NCBI RefSeq assembly: GCF_016811075.1
Contig: NZ_JAFBGL010000012.1
Coordinates: forward strand, 1-64,000
From: Oceaniferula flava
Lineage (GTDB): Bacteria; Verrucomicrobiota; Verrucomicrobiia; Verrucomicrobiales; Akkermansiaceae
Reading direction: 5' to 3'
DNA: 64,000 bases
The position numbers were made by a program, and so were the translations under genes. Shown here in pieces: positions 36,806 through 46,245 of the stretch (position 1 is the first letter of the stretch; the number at the start of each line of letters is the position of its first letter). The notes under the pieces are model-generated. The model was not told the origin of the DNA and made no database searches. It was given only the letters and a program-made list of their open reading frames with translations.

Positions 36806-37333
36806 CTAGCAGCGTCCATCATTCGGGCGCTGCTTATATTTCTTGGCATTCCTGACGTATTTCTCAGCCCACTTTTTGATATCCGCCTGCTGGGCCAAAT
36901 CGAGCGTTTTCACCACCTTCGCCGGGCTGCCGAGCACCAGTGAGCCGGGTGGGATCACGGTTCCTCCGGTCACCAGAGAGTTGGCGCCGATGATGCTGCG
37001 CTCGCCGATCACCGCGCCATCCAGAATGCAGGCACCCATGCCGACCAGCACCTCGTCCTTCACCGTGCAGGCATGCACGATCGCGCTGTGGCCAATGGTC
37101 ACGAGCTCGCCGAGATAGGTGCCGTAATCATCGGCGAGGTGGATGCAGACGTTGTCCTGCACGTTGGAACGAGGGCCGACGACGATCTCGTTGATATCGC
37201 CGCGCAAGGTGGTGTTATACCAGACGCTGGCGTCCTCTTCCACTTTCACCCTACCAATCACATCCGCACTGCCTGCGATAAACGCGCTGGGATGAATCTC
37301 CGGGCTGATGCCATCAAATGTCTCAATCGCCAT
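36806..37333 (-). CDS. Gamma carbonic anhydrase-like protein
   Basis: A 175-residue left-handed beta-helix protein of the YrdA/PaaY/gamma-carbonic-anhydrase group. Hexapeptide turns run through IHPSAFIAGSADVIGRVKV, SVWYNTTLRGD, VGPRSNVQDNVCIHLA, LVTIGHSAIVHACTV and GANSLVTGGTVIPPGS. The zinc-type histidines are visible in CIHLA and IGHSAIVHA. The C-terminal helix is basic (KKWAEKYVRNAKKYKQRP). I chose the ATG at 37333; frames extend upstream to 37429 without a family match. It could also be an acyltransferase-like relative. Confidence 0.88.
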   Translation of the reverse strand: MAIETFDGISPEIHPSAFIAGSADVIGRVKVEEDASVWYNTTLRGDINEIVVGPRSNVQDNVCIHLADDYGTYLGELVTIGHSAIVHACTVKDEVLVGMGACILDGAVIGERSIIGANSLVTGGTVIPPGSLVLGSPAKVVKTLDLAQQADIKKWAEKYVRNAKKYKQRPNDGRC

Positions 37334-37504
37334 GGCAAGGAGCATATCGATCCCATCCAGTTTCACAAGTTGCAATCCGCAGCGGGCGGTGGCATATTCC
37401 CGCGTCAACAGCGCGAACGAGGGAAACATCAGACATTAAATTCTCTCGTTATCAAAAGCTTAGCCACCCGTGGCTAGGTAGGCCGTGCGGTTGGCGGATA
37501 TGTT

Positions 37505-38323
37505 ATGAATCAATTTTACACCGTTCTAGCCGTCATCGTTTTTGGATTTGCGCTGCGCTCTTGTCGCACCATGTATCTTCGCAAATTCGGCGCTTTGGTC
37601 ATGCTAGTCGCGTCCGGTTTATGTTTCTACTTTCTCACCGGCAGTGTCATCGCCGGCATCCTCGCCGCCGCCGCGTGGTTCTTCCTCCCATGGGTGGAGT
37701 TGCTGACCAGGATCCGCAAGATGCGCATGCCCTTGGAGAATCGACTGAAAGAGCACTACTCCACCAACCTCGAAGTCTTCCCCAATGCCGAAGAACACCT
37801 GATCGCCCTGGAACGCGAAGGCTACGAGCACATCAAAGACTGCACCTGGAAACTCGGCGGCATGCAGCAGATCTACCAGCTGTTCTGGAATGCCGAAACC
37901 AAATCCGTGGCCTCGCTCTGCCTCTGCGAGCAGTCGAACGTCACCTTTACCTACCTGACCTTGACCAGTCGCGACCTCACCGACGGCATCTGGCGCACCA
38001 CCAACTTCCCCTTTTCACCAACCCTCAAGACGGCGCCCAAAGTCCACTGGAACCAGGTCAGCTGCTCCAACGAGTGCGCCATGAAGCTGATCAAAACCCA
38101 CAACCACTATCTCAATCAGCAGGGTTTCATCGATGACGATCTGATGATCCCGGACCCCGATCATGTGGACGAAGAGATCGAGCATGAGCTGCGCCACCAG
38201 ATCGATCACAATCTGGAAACCGGCATCATTCAGCTCACTGGCGACGGGCATTTCCGCTACACCGTGAAGGGCTTGTTTTACCTATGGAAACAGTTCATTC
38301 GCGATATGATCCGTCTCTGTTAG
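37505..38323 (+). CDS. Membrane protein of unknown function
   Basis: A 272-residue protein with an N-terminal hydrophobic helix (about 5-18), one or two helices at about 28-64 (VMLVASGLCFYFLTG, AGILAAAAWFFLPWVELL), then a soluble part of about 200 residues that should face the cytoplasm. Cys and His recur in it (CLCEQSN, SCSNECAMKLIKTHNHY), followed by an acidic loop (IPDPDHVDEEIEHEL). I do not recognise the family. It stands between two unrelated minus-strand genes. Confidence 0.7.
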   Translation: MNQFYTVLAVIVFGFALRSCRTMYLRKFGALVMLVASGLCFYFLTGSVIAGILAAAAWFFLPWVELLTRIRKMRMPLENRLKEHYSTNLEVFPNAEEHLIALEREGYEHIKDCTWKLGGMQQIYQLFWNAETKSVASLCLCEQSNVTFTYLTLTSRDLTDGIWRTTNFPFSPTLKTAPKVHWNQVSCSNECAMKLIKTHNHYLNQQGFIDDDLMIPDPDHVDEEIEHELRHQIDHNLETGIIQLTGDGHFRYTVKGLFYLWKQFIRDMIRLC

Positions 38324-38356
38324 TCAAGATCGATCACCTCCTATCCGGACACGAGG

Positions 38357-40012
38357 CTAGGTATACATTTTGGTGTAGTATTCATCAGCCATGCGGCTGG
38401 AATCGAAGAACGGCACCACCTCGTTCATGCTGTTGAGCACAATCTTCCACCAGTCGTCAGGGTGATCGTAGTAGCTCGGTAGCACCACGGTATCGAGGAT
38501 CTGATAGAACCCTAACAAATCGTGCTGATCGCGAGCTTCCGGCGTCAATGAAGGATCGGCCTCCGGGATGATGAAGGCATTGTGTCCGTCCTTGGCGAAC
38601 TCGCAGACCCAGCCATCGTGGGTGGAGAAGTTCACGCTGGCATTCATCGCCGCGGTCATGCCCGAGGTGCCGGATGCTTCGAGGGTGACGATGGGGTTAT
38701 TGAGCCAGACGTCCGATCCGTCTTTGAGTAGCTTGGACAATGCCAACTCGTAACTCACCAGCACGGTGGCGTTGGCGTATTTCTTGGTGAGTTTGACCAG
38801 GTAGTTGAAGGTCTCGATCGCGTCACTATCTTTCGGATACGGCTTGCCGGCCCAGATGATCTGCACTGGCCGCTCGGTGTTGGCCAGCATGGCTTCGAAG
38901 CGTAGGAGATCGCGGGTCACCAGTTCGGCTCGTTTGTAGCCGGCAAAGCGGCGGGCCCAGACGATGGTGAGCACATCGGGATCGAGCAAGCGCCCTGTCT
39001 GATCAGCCACCTCCTTGAAGAGCCGTTTTTTCAGCTCCCGCTTGCGCTTGGCCAGAGCCTTGATATCGCCTGCCTGACGAGCGGCTTCTAGCTCTTCATC
39101 GACCCAGTATTTTTTATTCTGCGCGTTGGTGACGTGATCGATTTCACAGATCCCCTCGGCGCCTTTCCACATCTTGCGGGAAACCTCGCCGTGCAATTTC
39201 GACACAGCATTGGCTTTGTGGCTCAGTCGCAGGGCGGTCAGTGAGTGATTGAACTCATCCCCCTGGACACCGCACAATTGGCGCGCGGCCTCCTTTTCCA
39301 ATCCGCAGAAGAAGGTGAACTTGTGCAGCAGATCGAAGCTCGACTTCTCATTGCCGGCTTCCACCGGCGTGTGGGTGGTGAAGACAAAGCGCTTCTTCAC
39401 CTCGGCGAGCGACTGCGTTTTACCGTAAACTTGGAATGCCGCCGAAAGCGCATGGGCCTCATTGAGATGCCAGACATCGGGGTCCACTCCCAAGTGATCG
39501 AGCAAGGTGGCGCCACCGACACCTAACAGCATGTATTGAGCTATCCGTGTTAGAAAATCTGAATCGTAGAGACGGTGTGAAATCGTCCGCGACATCACAT
39601 CGTTTTCATCCAAGTCCGTGGTGAGGAAGAACATCGGGGCGGTGCCAAAGGTTTCGGCTGGAAGGTGCATGACCTTCACCCAGACATCATGATCGTGGAT
39701 TTTAATGGTGTATTTGATCCCAGTCTCTTTCAGGAAATAGTAATCCTTGCGGTGTTGCTGCACGGCCATCTCGCGATTTTCACCACGCCCTTGATCGTAG
39801 TAGCCATACGACCAAAGGATGCCGATGCCGATGAGGTTCTGCTTCAAATCATAGGCGCTGCGCATGTGCGATCCGGCCAGAAAGCCAAGGCCACCTGAGT
39901 AGATCTTCAAAGCCTGATCGATGGCAAATTCCGAGCTAAAATAGGCCACGCTCTTCTTGTATTTGGGATCGATCTCGTAGGGGTGTTGGTAAGGGGCAGG
40001 CAGAAAACTCAT
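38357..40012 (-). CDS. GT35 alpha-glucan phosphorylase-like protein, PLP Lys replaced
   Basis: A 551-residue member of the short glycogen/starch phosphorylase group. It has VAYFSSEFAIDQALKIYSGGLG near the N terminus (counted from the ATG at 40012), then VWHLNEAHALSAAF, FVFTTHTPVEAGNE, VWARRFAGYKRAELV, and VLVSYELALSKLLKDGSDVWLN. In GT35 the following motif normally carries the PLP-binding Lys as GTSGMKAA or GTGNMKF. Here it reads EASGTSGMTAAMN with Thr453, and the codons ATG ACC are unambiguous. It may be a PLP-free or altered enzyme, or a pseudo-enzyme; the rest of the fold looks intact. Confidence 0.85.
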   Translation of the reverse strand: MSFLPAPYQHPYEIDPKYKKSVAYFSSEFAIDQALKIYSGGLGFLAGSHMRSAYDLKQNLIGIGILWSYGYYDQGRGENREMAVQQHRKDYYFLKETGIKYTIKIHDHDVWVKVMHLPAETFGTAPMFFLTTDLDENDVMSRTISHRLYDSDFLTRIAQYMLLGVGGATLLDHLGVDPDVWHLNEAHALSAAFQVYGKTQSLAEVKKRFVFTTHTPVEAGNEKSSFDLLHKFTFFCGLEKEAARQLCGVQGDEFNHSLTALRLSHKANAVSKLHGEVSRKMWKGAEGICEIDHVTNAQNKKYWVDEELEAARQAGDIKALAKRKRELKKRLFKEVADQTGRLLDPDVLTIVWARRFAGYKRAELVTRDLLRFEAMLANTERPVQIIWAGKPYPKDSDAIETFNYLVKLTKKYANATVLVSYELALSKLLKDGSDVWLNNPIVTLEASGTSGMTAAMNASVNFSTHDGWVCEFAKDGHNAFIIPEADPSLTPEARDQHDLLGFYQILDTVVLPSYYDHPDDWWKIVLNSMNEVVPFFDSSRMADEYYTKMYT

Positions 40013-40182
40013 GGGGTAAAAAAGGATGGACACTCGCTGGAGCAGGTCAGCCATACAGTTGCACAAGCCCCACGCCAAGAGCGTTTTTCCTACTTTTTAG
40101 CCGCTGGAATTTCTGCTACTGCTATGAAAATAAATAAACTATGGGTGCTTGGAAAAAATGGATCGTGGGAGAGTGGAACTGG

Positions 40183-40959
40183 ATGAGGCCGATCAAGTCT
40201 CTGGCATTCATTTACCTCTGCCTGTTGGTGGTCGCCTGCGGGTTTTCGAACCGCATTCTCTTTCAGCCACCGCAGGCTCGCTACACCGAGCAGATGACCG
40301 GCATCCAGCTGATTGAACGCAGCGAGGGCAAACAAGTGGCCGTCTACCATCACCCCGCGAAACCAGACAAGCCGACCCTCTTGTGGTCGCACGGCAATGC
40401 CGAGGACATTGGCTATTTGCAAGAACGCCTGAGCGACTTCCGCGCACGCGGTTATGGCATTCTCGCCTACGATTACCCCGGATACGGGTTAAGCGAGGGC
40501 AGTCCGAACGAGGACAGCTGCCAGGATGCTTGTCGGGCAGCGTGGCAGCACCTGACCGACGACCTAGGCGTCCGTCGGGAGCAGGTGATCATTTACGGAC
40601 AATCGGTCGGCAGCGGCCCATCGGTCTGGTTGGCGGAGCAGGAGCCATGCGCCGGCTTGATGCTGGTCTCCCCCTTCGTATCCGCCTTCCGCGCGGTCAC
40701 CCGGGTGCCGCTTTTTCCTGGAGATCGGTTCAAAAACATCCAACGAATCGAGCACATCCGCACACCCTTGCTGGTGGTGCATGGCGACCGCGATCAGGTG
40801 ATCAAACCGTGGCATGGCAAAAAACTACACGAACTCCACCCCGGACCGAAGACCTTCGTTGAGATCGAGGGGGTAGGACACAACGACCTCTACCTGCTCG
40901 CCACTGATGAAGTGTTAGGTGCTCTCGATCAATTCTGGAAGGATGTGAAGACGCCCTAA
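40183..40959 (+). CDS. Lipoprotein alpha/beta hydrolase
   Basis: From the ATG at 40183 the product has 258 residues with a lipoprotein signal ending in LLVVAC, so Cys19 is probably lipidated. The hydrolase fold has TLLWSHGNAEDIG (oxyanion-type HGN), the nucleophile elbow IIYGQSVGSGPSVWLA with its Ser, the acid in VVHGDRDQVIKP and the His in VEIEGVGHNDLYL. This resembles the FrsA/BEM46-like hydrolases. An upstream ATG at 40141 would add 14 residues. It is convergent with the Nudix gene. Confidence 0.85.
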   Translation: MRPIKSLAFIYLCLLVVACGFSNRILFQPPQARYTEQMTGIQLIERSEGKQVAVYHHPAKPDKPTLLWSHGNAEDIGYLQERLSDFRARGYGILAYDYPGYGLSEGSPNEDSCQDACRAAWQHLTDDLGVRREQVIIYGQSVGSGPSVWLAEQEPCAGLMLVSPFVSAFRAVTRVPLFPGDRFKNIQRIEHIRTPLLVVHGDRDQVIKPWHGKKLHELHPGPKTFVEIEGVGHNDLYLLATDEVLGALDQFWKDVKTP

Positions 40960-40973
40960 CAAGGGTCGTTCTC

Positions 40974-41432
40974 TTATAACCTAACGCCAAAGAAATCCAG
41001 CATCACAGCGCGGTAGACCTGGCGTTTGAACTCCGGCAGCCACTTGAGATTGAACTCATCGGGGTTGATCCATTGGTAGCGGCCGAACTCCTGGTTTTTA
41101 TGCCGTTTCAGATCGAGCTCCGGGGCATTTTTCTTCAGGCGGCAGAGGTAATACGTCTGCACCTGGCCATCGAAGTAAGACTTCTGTTTCCGCACCTGCT
41201 TCGGGTAGAGGTAAGTGTAGCCACCGCGTTTCTCGAGAACCCGGTAGGCGTCTGACGGCAGGCCAATTTCCTCCTCAACCTCCCGCGCCAAGGCATGTTT
41301 GCGCTTCTCTCCGGCATCCACGCCGCCTTGGGGAAACTGCCACAGGCCAGTTGAATTAACCCGCTCGCAGACAAGCAGCTTTCCCTCCCGGTTCAGAACA
41401 AGGGCAGCTACATTCGGTCGATACTTCGCCAT
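40974..41432 (-). CDS. Nudix hydrolase, RppH-like
   Basis: From the ATG at 41432 the protein has 152 residues. It begins MAKYRPNVAALVLN, has NSTGLWQFPQGGVDAGE, and a textbook Nudix box (GX5EX7REUXEEXGU) at about 36-58. The pattern, size and PQGG before the box match RNA pyrophosphohydrolase RppH, which trims 5' triphosphates from mRNA, or a plant-type Ap4A hydrolase. The frame is open 40 codons further upstream, but that part overlaps the divergent gene's leader. Confidence 0.9.
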   Translation of the reverse strand: MAKYRPNVAALVLNREGKLLVCERVNSTGLWQFPQGGVDAGEKRKHALAREVEEEIGLPSDAYRVLEKRGGYTYLYPKQVRKQKSYFDGQVQTYYLCRLKKNAPELDLKRHKNQEFGRYQWINPDEFNLKWLPEFKRQVYRAVMLDFFGVRL

Positions 41433-41555
41433 AACATCGCAGTTCTTAGCGATTGCATTTTCAACGATCAAGGCAGGATCCAGCTTTTGGGAAACTTTAT
41501 TGCCACCTCTCGGTTTCAATTCTATCCTCACCACAACATCATTCAGCCCCAACCT

Positions 41556-42077
41556 ATGAAATCTCTTACGCTACTCACCACCGCCCTGTTTCTGATCTTG
41601 TCCGCTGCTCCCTCAGCTATTGCTCAGGACGATACAGACAGCACCAGCGACACCTCAACATCAACCAAGTTTTGGCAAGCCAGTTTACCCGGCGGCAGCT
41701 ACGTGGTGGCGCTCAGCAAGATCACATCCGTCAGCAAGCACAGCTACGTCATCGATGGAAACCTGAAAGTCTCCGAAGTGGTGATCGATACCATCGGCAA
41801 CTCACTGGTGCGCTTTTATTACATCATCCCAGTCACCGAGGACGCCGAGTCCAGCATCACCTCCGGCATCACCGAACGCGCCAAGGACATTGCCGACAAT
41901 GTGGGTGATCGCACCGGCGCCAATGCCAATACCATGGTGGCGAAGCAGTATCCAACGACGACGCACTCCAAGACCATCGAGTTCCGCCTGTCCGACGAAG
42001 CCGATCTCGATCAGCTACTGAGCAGCGCCCGTAAAGCCTGGATGAACAACAAGGGACGGAAGTTCACCGTCAAGTAG
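41556..42077 (+). CDS. Secreted protein of unknown function
   Basis: A 173-residue protein with a clean signal peptide (about 1-23, cut after APSAIA), then an acid- and Ser/Thr-rich linker (DDTDSTSDTSTST). A compact domain follows with KFWQASLPGGSYVVALSKITSVSKHSYVIDG and, at the end, FRLSDEADLDQLLSSARKAW. No known motif was seen. It starts 124 bases from the divergent Nudix gene and ends 31 bases from the AsmA-like gene on the other strand. Confidence 0.7.
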   Translation: MKSLTLLTTALFLILSAAPSAIAQDDTDSTSDTSTSTKFWQASLPGGSYVVALSKITSVSKHSYVIDGNLKVSEVVIDTIGNSLVRFYYIIPVTEDAESSITSGITERAKDIADNVGDRTGANANTMVAKQYPTTTHSKTIEFRLSDEADLDQLLSSARKAWMNNKGRKFTVK

Positions 42078-42107
42078 GGCGTCTCGGCGTCCCACCGAGC
42101 TCAGCTC

Positions 42108-43691
42108 TCACTCCTCGTCCTTCTTCCTCCGCGGTTGTGAGCCGGGGATCAGGTCCAGCATGCCGCGCACGCCACTCTCGACACCCGACGCCGGGCCTTC
42201 CTCGAGGGTTTTCTGCAGCACGTCCACGCCAGTATCCAGAGCGCCCTCGCCAGTTTCGATGGCTTTCCCCGGCAGCTGCACCGCTGAATTGTGGGCAAAC
42301 TTGAGCGCCATCTTTCCGGTCTCAGGCACCAGCTCGAACATCCTCTCGCCCGCCGCGGCAATCATCCGATCGCTGAGATCTTCCTTCGGCGCATCTATGG
42401 TTCCGGTGATCCGCAGAGGCGACCACAATAGCCCCTTCTCGCCACGGATAAACACCTTGGTCTCAGCCCCCGGAATGTGGGTCAGGGTGCCGGGGATGAT
42501 TCCCACTTTGAAACGTCCGTCCAACTGGTCACCGACTATCGTCATGCGTCCTTCCACTCGGACAAGCCCCTCGCTTGCGAGCACAATGTCGGTGAGCTCG
42601 AGGCGATCGCCCGCGCGATGGTATTTCATTTTGGCTTCGGAAAATTGGAGTCGTCTGAAGCGGCGGGTGTTGGCATAGGCAGCGATGGTATCGAGCACCG
42701 GCAACGACGTGAGCACGCCATTCTTCAGTTCTAGCTGACCGCGTAAAATGGTGTCCGCCCGGCTCCCATCGACCTGCTCCGCGCCGGACTGGACTTTGAA
42801 TTGGGTCGTCAGGTCACCGGTCAGACGTTTTTGCCAATCTTCCGGCACCAGCTCTTCTGCTTTGATGTCGCGGAGTTGACCATAAAATCCAAAATCGCCG
42901 CCCTCGAGCTCACCATTGAGATCGAGGATGCCACGTTCGTAGACTCGATACGACGAGTCGGTGAGGTAGATCCGGCCTTGCTGGTATTTCCCACGCGCAC
43001 TGATCAGCTCCATCGGCGAGCCGAACCAGCTGGTCTCGATCATGCCGCTGGACAAATTGATATCAAAGGCTCCTTTGGCCTGTGCAGCATCGATGCGGGC
43101 GATCAGATTCGTCGCCTGCAACCCGCCACCCGCGGTCTCCACCTTGAAGTTCAAGCGCTCGATCTCCGCGGAACTCAGCTCGGCGCGGTTCGGGAGCAGG
43201 CCGGAAAGGAAGCCCCCCTCGCTCTCGGGTGTGGGGTCGGCAGTGATCTCGTCGGACGCTGGCTCAGCGGTTGGCCCCTCGTTGCGGGTATCCATTTCCA
43301 CATCGAGCTGTTTGACCCGCAGTCCGGAGACCTCCCAGACACCACGGCGGACACCGGACAATCCGACACGGGCCTGCACCTCATCGGCACGCAGGGCACG
43401 AATCAAGCCACCATTTTCAGCGGTCAAACCTTCGGTCTGCGCCTGCATTCCCTGCCAGGTGAACAACTCAAAATGTGTCTCAGCCCCAATCGCCTCTCCC
43501 ACTGTGTCCCCAAGGAACACACGGAAATCATCGCTGTGGAGGTAGGATTTCAGCCAAAAATAACCACCAAAGCCTGCAAGAAGCACCGCCAGCACCAGTA
43601 TCGCTATCATGCGCGGTAACCAGCCGAATCCGCCTTTCCCTCTGGAACTCGAACTACCACCGGATTTTCTTCTCTGAGCTCTTCTCGACAT
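42108..43691 (-). CDS. AsmA-like inner-membrane-anchored protein
   Basis: A 527-residue protein with a basic N terminus, one membrane helix (about 28-47) and a long periplasmic part made of repeated beta segments: GIIRALRADEVQARV-like strands, GKYQQGRIYLTDSSYRVY, ILDLNGELEGGDFG, ILRGQLELKNGVLTSLP, YHRAGDRLELTDIVLASEG. This is the AsmA/YhdP pattern of bridge-like lipid-carrying proteins between the two membranes. The C-terminal 60 residues are helical and basic (SQPRRKKDEE). Residue counts are approximate; the family call is by pattern. The gene lies alone. Confidence 0.75.
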   Translation of the reverse strand: MSRRAQRRKSGGSSSSRGKGGFGWLPRMIAILVLAVLLAGFGGYFWLKSYLHSDDFRVFLGDTVGEAIGAETHFELFTWQGMQAQTEGLTAENGGLIRALRADEVQARVGLSGVRRGVWEVSGLRVKQLDVEMDTRNEGPTAEPASDEITADPTPESEGGFLSGLLPNRAELSSAEIERLNFKVETAGGGLQATNLIARIDAAQAKGAFDINLSSGMIETSWFGSPMELISARGKYQQGRIYLTDSSYRVYERGILDLNGELEGGDFGFYGQLRDIKAEELVPEDWQKRLTGDLTTQFKVQSGAEQVDGSRADTILRGQLELKNGVLTSLPVLDTIAAYANTRRFRRLQFSEAKMKYHRAGDRLELTDIVLASEGLVRVEGRMTIVGDQLDGRFKVGIIPGTLTHIPGAETKVFIRGEKGLLWSPLRITGTIDAPKEDLSDRMIAAAGERMFELVPETGKMALKFAHNSAVQLPGKAIETGEGALDTGVDVLQKTLEEGPASGVESGVRGMLDLIPGSQPRRKKDEE

Positions 43692-43819
43692 AGCGGCAAT
43701 CTAACGTTCACCATCAAATCCACAAGTTTTCTTCTCGCCACCATTCGCAACTTTCCCTAGTTAACCTTGTTTAAACCGACTGCTAACTACCAGTCCTCCC
43801 CAACATACCTGATTCCACC

Positions 43820-45685
43820 GTGCTCGAACTCAAAGACGTCTGCTTCTCTATTCAAAAGGATGGTGAACCCATCAATCTCATCGACAACGTATCGATCGAT
43901 ATCCCACGCGGCCATTTCATGGCCATTGTCGGCCCCTCAGGTTGCGGTAAAACCACCCTTTTAAAAACCATCGCCGGGCTCAATGAGGAGTCCGCTGGCG
44001 ATCTCATCTGGAACGGCCGAAACCTCGCGGAGGAGAAAGATTTCGACCCTGCGGAAATCGGCTACGTCCCCCAGTTTTCCATCGCCTACGATCAACTCAC
44101 CGTCGACGAATCCATCGAGTCCGCCACGCGCCTGCGTGTGAAGACTCGCAATGTCGCGGAGCTGGATAATCGCATCGACCGCATTCTCGAGGAAACCGGC
44201 CTGGCCACCTTGGCGGATCGCCCCGTAAAGGTGCTTTCCGGTGGGCAAAAACGCCGACTCGGACTGGCCATGGAGCTGGTCACCGGCCCCCACCTCCTGC
44301 TCTGCGATGAGGTGACTTCGGGCCTCGACCCCCGCTCGGAACGCGACATCGTGCGACTGCTGCACCAGCTTTCCAGAAAGGACGGTCGCTCGGTCATCTC
44401 CGTCACCCACTCACTCGCCCACCTGGAGCTTTATGATTCCATCCTGGTGCTGCACGAAGGTCGGGTCGCCTACCACGGACCACCGGAGGGGCTGACCCAT
44501 TACTTTTCTGTCGACGACATGGAAGAGGTCTATCCGCAACTGGCCAAACAACGGTCGGACAAGTGGCAGAGCTCATGGCTGAAACACCGCGAGGCTTACT
44601 ACGGCAAGTTGGAAGCCAAGCGCCAGAAGCAGATCGAAGAAGGCACGCTCTCGGTGCCGGACGATGTGCTGAAGCAGAAAATGTCAACCTCCCAAGCCCT
44701 CTCGGAGAAACTCGACGAGGAGCCCAAACCACGGCGCAAAAAACGATCCAAAAGCGATACCGCACCGCTCGACGATCCAGCCGGCGATGATGCCATCGTG
44801 CGCGAGGCCACGGAGCTGGTGCCTATGCCCGGCGTGTTCAGCCAGTTCAGCACCCTGCTCAGCCGCCGCTGGAAGATCTTCTTCCGCGACCGGGGCCAAG
44901 TTTTCCTGCAGCTTTCCATCCTCGTCTGTTTCCCCATCCTCGTCGCCCTCTTCAGCGATCGCGGGAATGAGAACATCAAACGCTTCTCCGATCGGCAAGA
45001 AGGCTTGCTGCAGCAGATCACCGAGGAATCGATGGTCAAGGCCAGCTACCTCAGTGTGGGCTCCGCAGTCTCCGGCATTGTCATGTTCCAGGTGGTGCTG
45101 CTTTCCCTCATGGGATCGAACAACTCCGCCCGTGAAGTCGCCGGCGAACGCTTGATCTTCGAGAAAGAAAAATTTGGAGGCATCCGCCCATCCGCCTACC
45201 TCGCCAGTAAGGTCGCCTTCCTCGGAAGTTTGATCCTCATCCAGTCCTTGTGGATGGCCATCTTCGTGCAGCAGTTCTGGAAATTCCCGGACGGCACCGA
45301 CACCGGCTTCCTCGATCACACCGTCTTCCTCGTCATGGTCAATGCGGCGATGACCTTCGTCTGCCTCGGCATTTCCTCGCTGATGAAGACCGCCGAGCAG
45401 TCATCCCTGCTTTCCATTTACCTCGTGGGCTTCCAGCTGCCGCTCTCCGGCGCAGTCCTCGCGCTGCCAGAAAGCATCGAAAGCATCACCCGTCCGTTCA
45501 TCTCCGCTTACTGGGCATGGTCCGGTAGCATTGATTCGATGAACCCAAGCTACCGCAATGCCATCGATGCCGTCACCGAAACCTCCTTCCAGAGTGCCGA
45601 TGCCTGCCACTACCTGCTGGCCATCCACATTGCACTGGGACTCATCGCCTCCTACATCGGCCTCAAACGCCACCAGTGGGACTAA
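43820..45685 (+). CDS. ABCG-type fused ABC transporter
   Basis: A 621-residue half-transporter with ATPase and permease in one chain. The N-terminal ATPase has Walker A GPSGCGKTTLL (about 38-48), signature VLSGGQKRRLGLAMELV and Walker B LLLCDEVTSGLD. A charged linker (about 255-325, rich in Lys/Arg/Glu) joins an ABC-2-type permease with six or so helices between about 365 and 615. The layout is that of ABCG/White-type exporters. The start is GTG at 43820. No gene next to it hints at the substrate. Confidence 0.92.
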   Translation: MLELKDVCFSIQKDGEPINLIDNVSIDIPRGHFMAIVGPSGCGKTTLLKTIAGLNEESAGDLIWNGRNLAEEKDFDPAEIGYVPQFSIAYDQLTVDESIESATRLRVKTRNVAELDNRIDRILEETGLATLADRPVKVLSGGQKRRLGLAMELVTGPHLLLCDEVTSGLDPRSERDIVRLLHQLSRKDGRSVISVTHSLAHLELYDSILVLHEGRVAYHGPPEGLTHYFSVDDMEEVYPQLAKQRSDKWQSSWLKHREAYYGKLEAKRQKQIEEGTLSVPDDVLKQKMSTSQALSEKLDEEPKPRRKKRSKSDTAPLDDPAGDDAIVREATELVPMPGVFSQFSTLLSRRWKIFFRDRGQVFLQLSILVCFPILVALFSDRGNENIKRFSDRQEGLLQQITEESMVKASYLSVGSAVSGIVMFQVVLLSLMGSNNSAREVAGERLIFEKEKFGGIRPSAYLASKVAFLGSLILIQSLWMAIFVQQFWKFPDGTDTGFLDHTVFLVMVNAAMTFVCLGISSLMKTAEQSSLLSIYLVGFQLPLSGAVLALPESIESITRPFISAYWAWSGSIDSMNPSYRNAIDAVTETSFQSADACHYLLAIHIALGLIASYIGLKRHQWD

Positions 45686-45794
45686 TCGACCGATTTCCCC
45701 ATTCCAACGACTCAATTAACTTCATTCACACCGTTCGTCTTTCTGAGCAATCACTCGGATTTTAGAACTCCAATATTCGACCTTCCCACCCACC

Positions 45795-46214
45795 ATGGCC
45801 CGCAGATCCAGATCCTCGCAGAAAAGTAAAAGTAACACCGCCGTTTATATCATCGTCGCCGCCGCCGTTCTCGGTGCTCTGGTAGTCGGTAAAATCATCC
45901 TCGATAAACGCGCCCAGCATTTTTCCAATCTCAGCGAACTCTCCATCACCGACTTCCAGAATAATGCCAATAGCTTGAGCGGAAATGAATACCGAGTCTC
46001 CGGCAAAATCGTCGAGAAACTGAAATGGACGTCCGACCGTGGCCAGCTCATCAGCCTGGCCACCGAACAGGGCGACGGCGAGGAAGGTGTGCTCGGCATC
46101 ATGGTGCCAGCAGGCATCGATCAAGTGAATCTCGAAAAAGGCCACTCCTACACCTTCAAAGTCGAAATCAACCGCGAGGGATTGCCTGTTGCGCTCGATG
46201 TTAAAGCGAAGTAA
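45795..46214 (+). CDS. Membrane-anchored small protein, OB-fold-like
   Basis: A 139-residue protein: a basic Ser/Lys/Arg N terminus, one membrane helix (about 16-34), then a domain of about 100 residues with strands NEYRVSGKIVEKLKW, LISLATEQGDGEEGVLGIMVP and HSYTFKVEINREG. The strand order recalls OB-fold domains of the CcmE or tRNA-anti-like group. This is a guess from the pattern. It lies 109 bases after the ABC transporter and 31 before the next gene on the same strand. Confidence 0.65.
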   Translation: MARRSRSSQKSKSNTAVYIIVAAAVLGALVVGKIILDKRAQHFSNLSELSITDFQNNANSLSGNEYRVSGKIVEKLKWTSDRGQLISLATEQGDGEEGVLGIMVPAGIDQVNLEKGHSYTFKVEINREGLPVALDVKAK

Positions 46215-46245
46215 TCTTATCCACTCACAGCCACGTCCCACTGAT

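Noticed and set aside
40141-40182. Start at 40141 for the lipoprotein hydrolase
   Set aside because: The later ATG at 40183 gives a standard lipoprotein signal with the Cys at position 19; the longer form would bury it.
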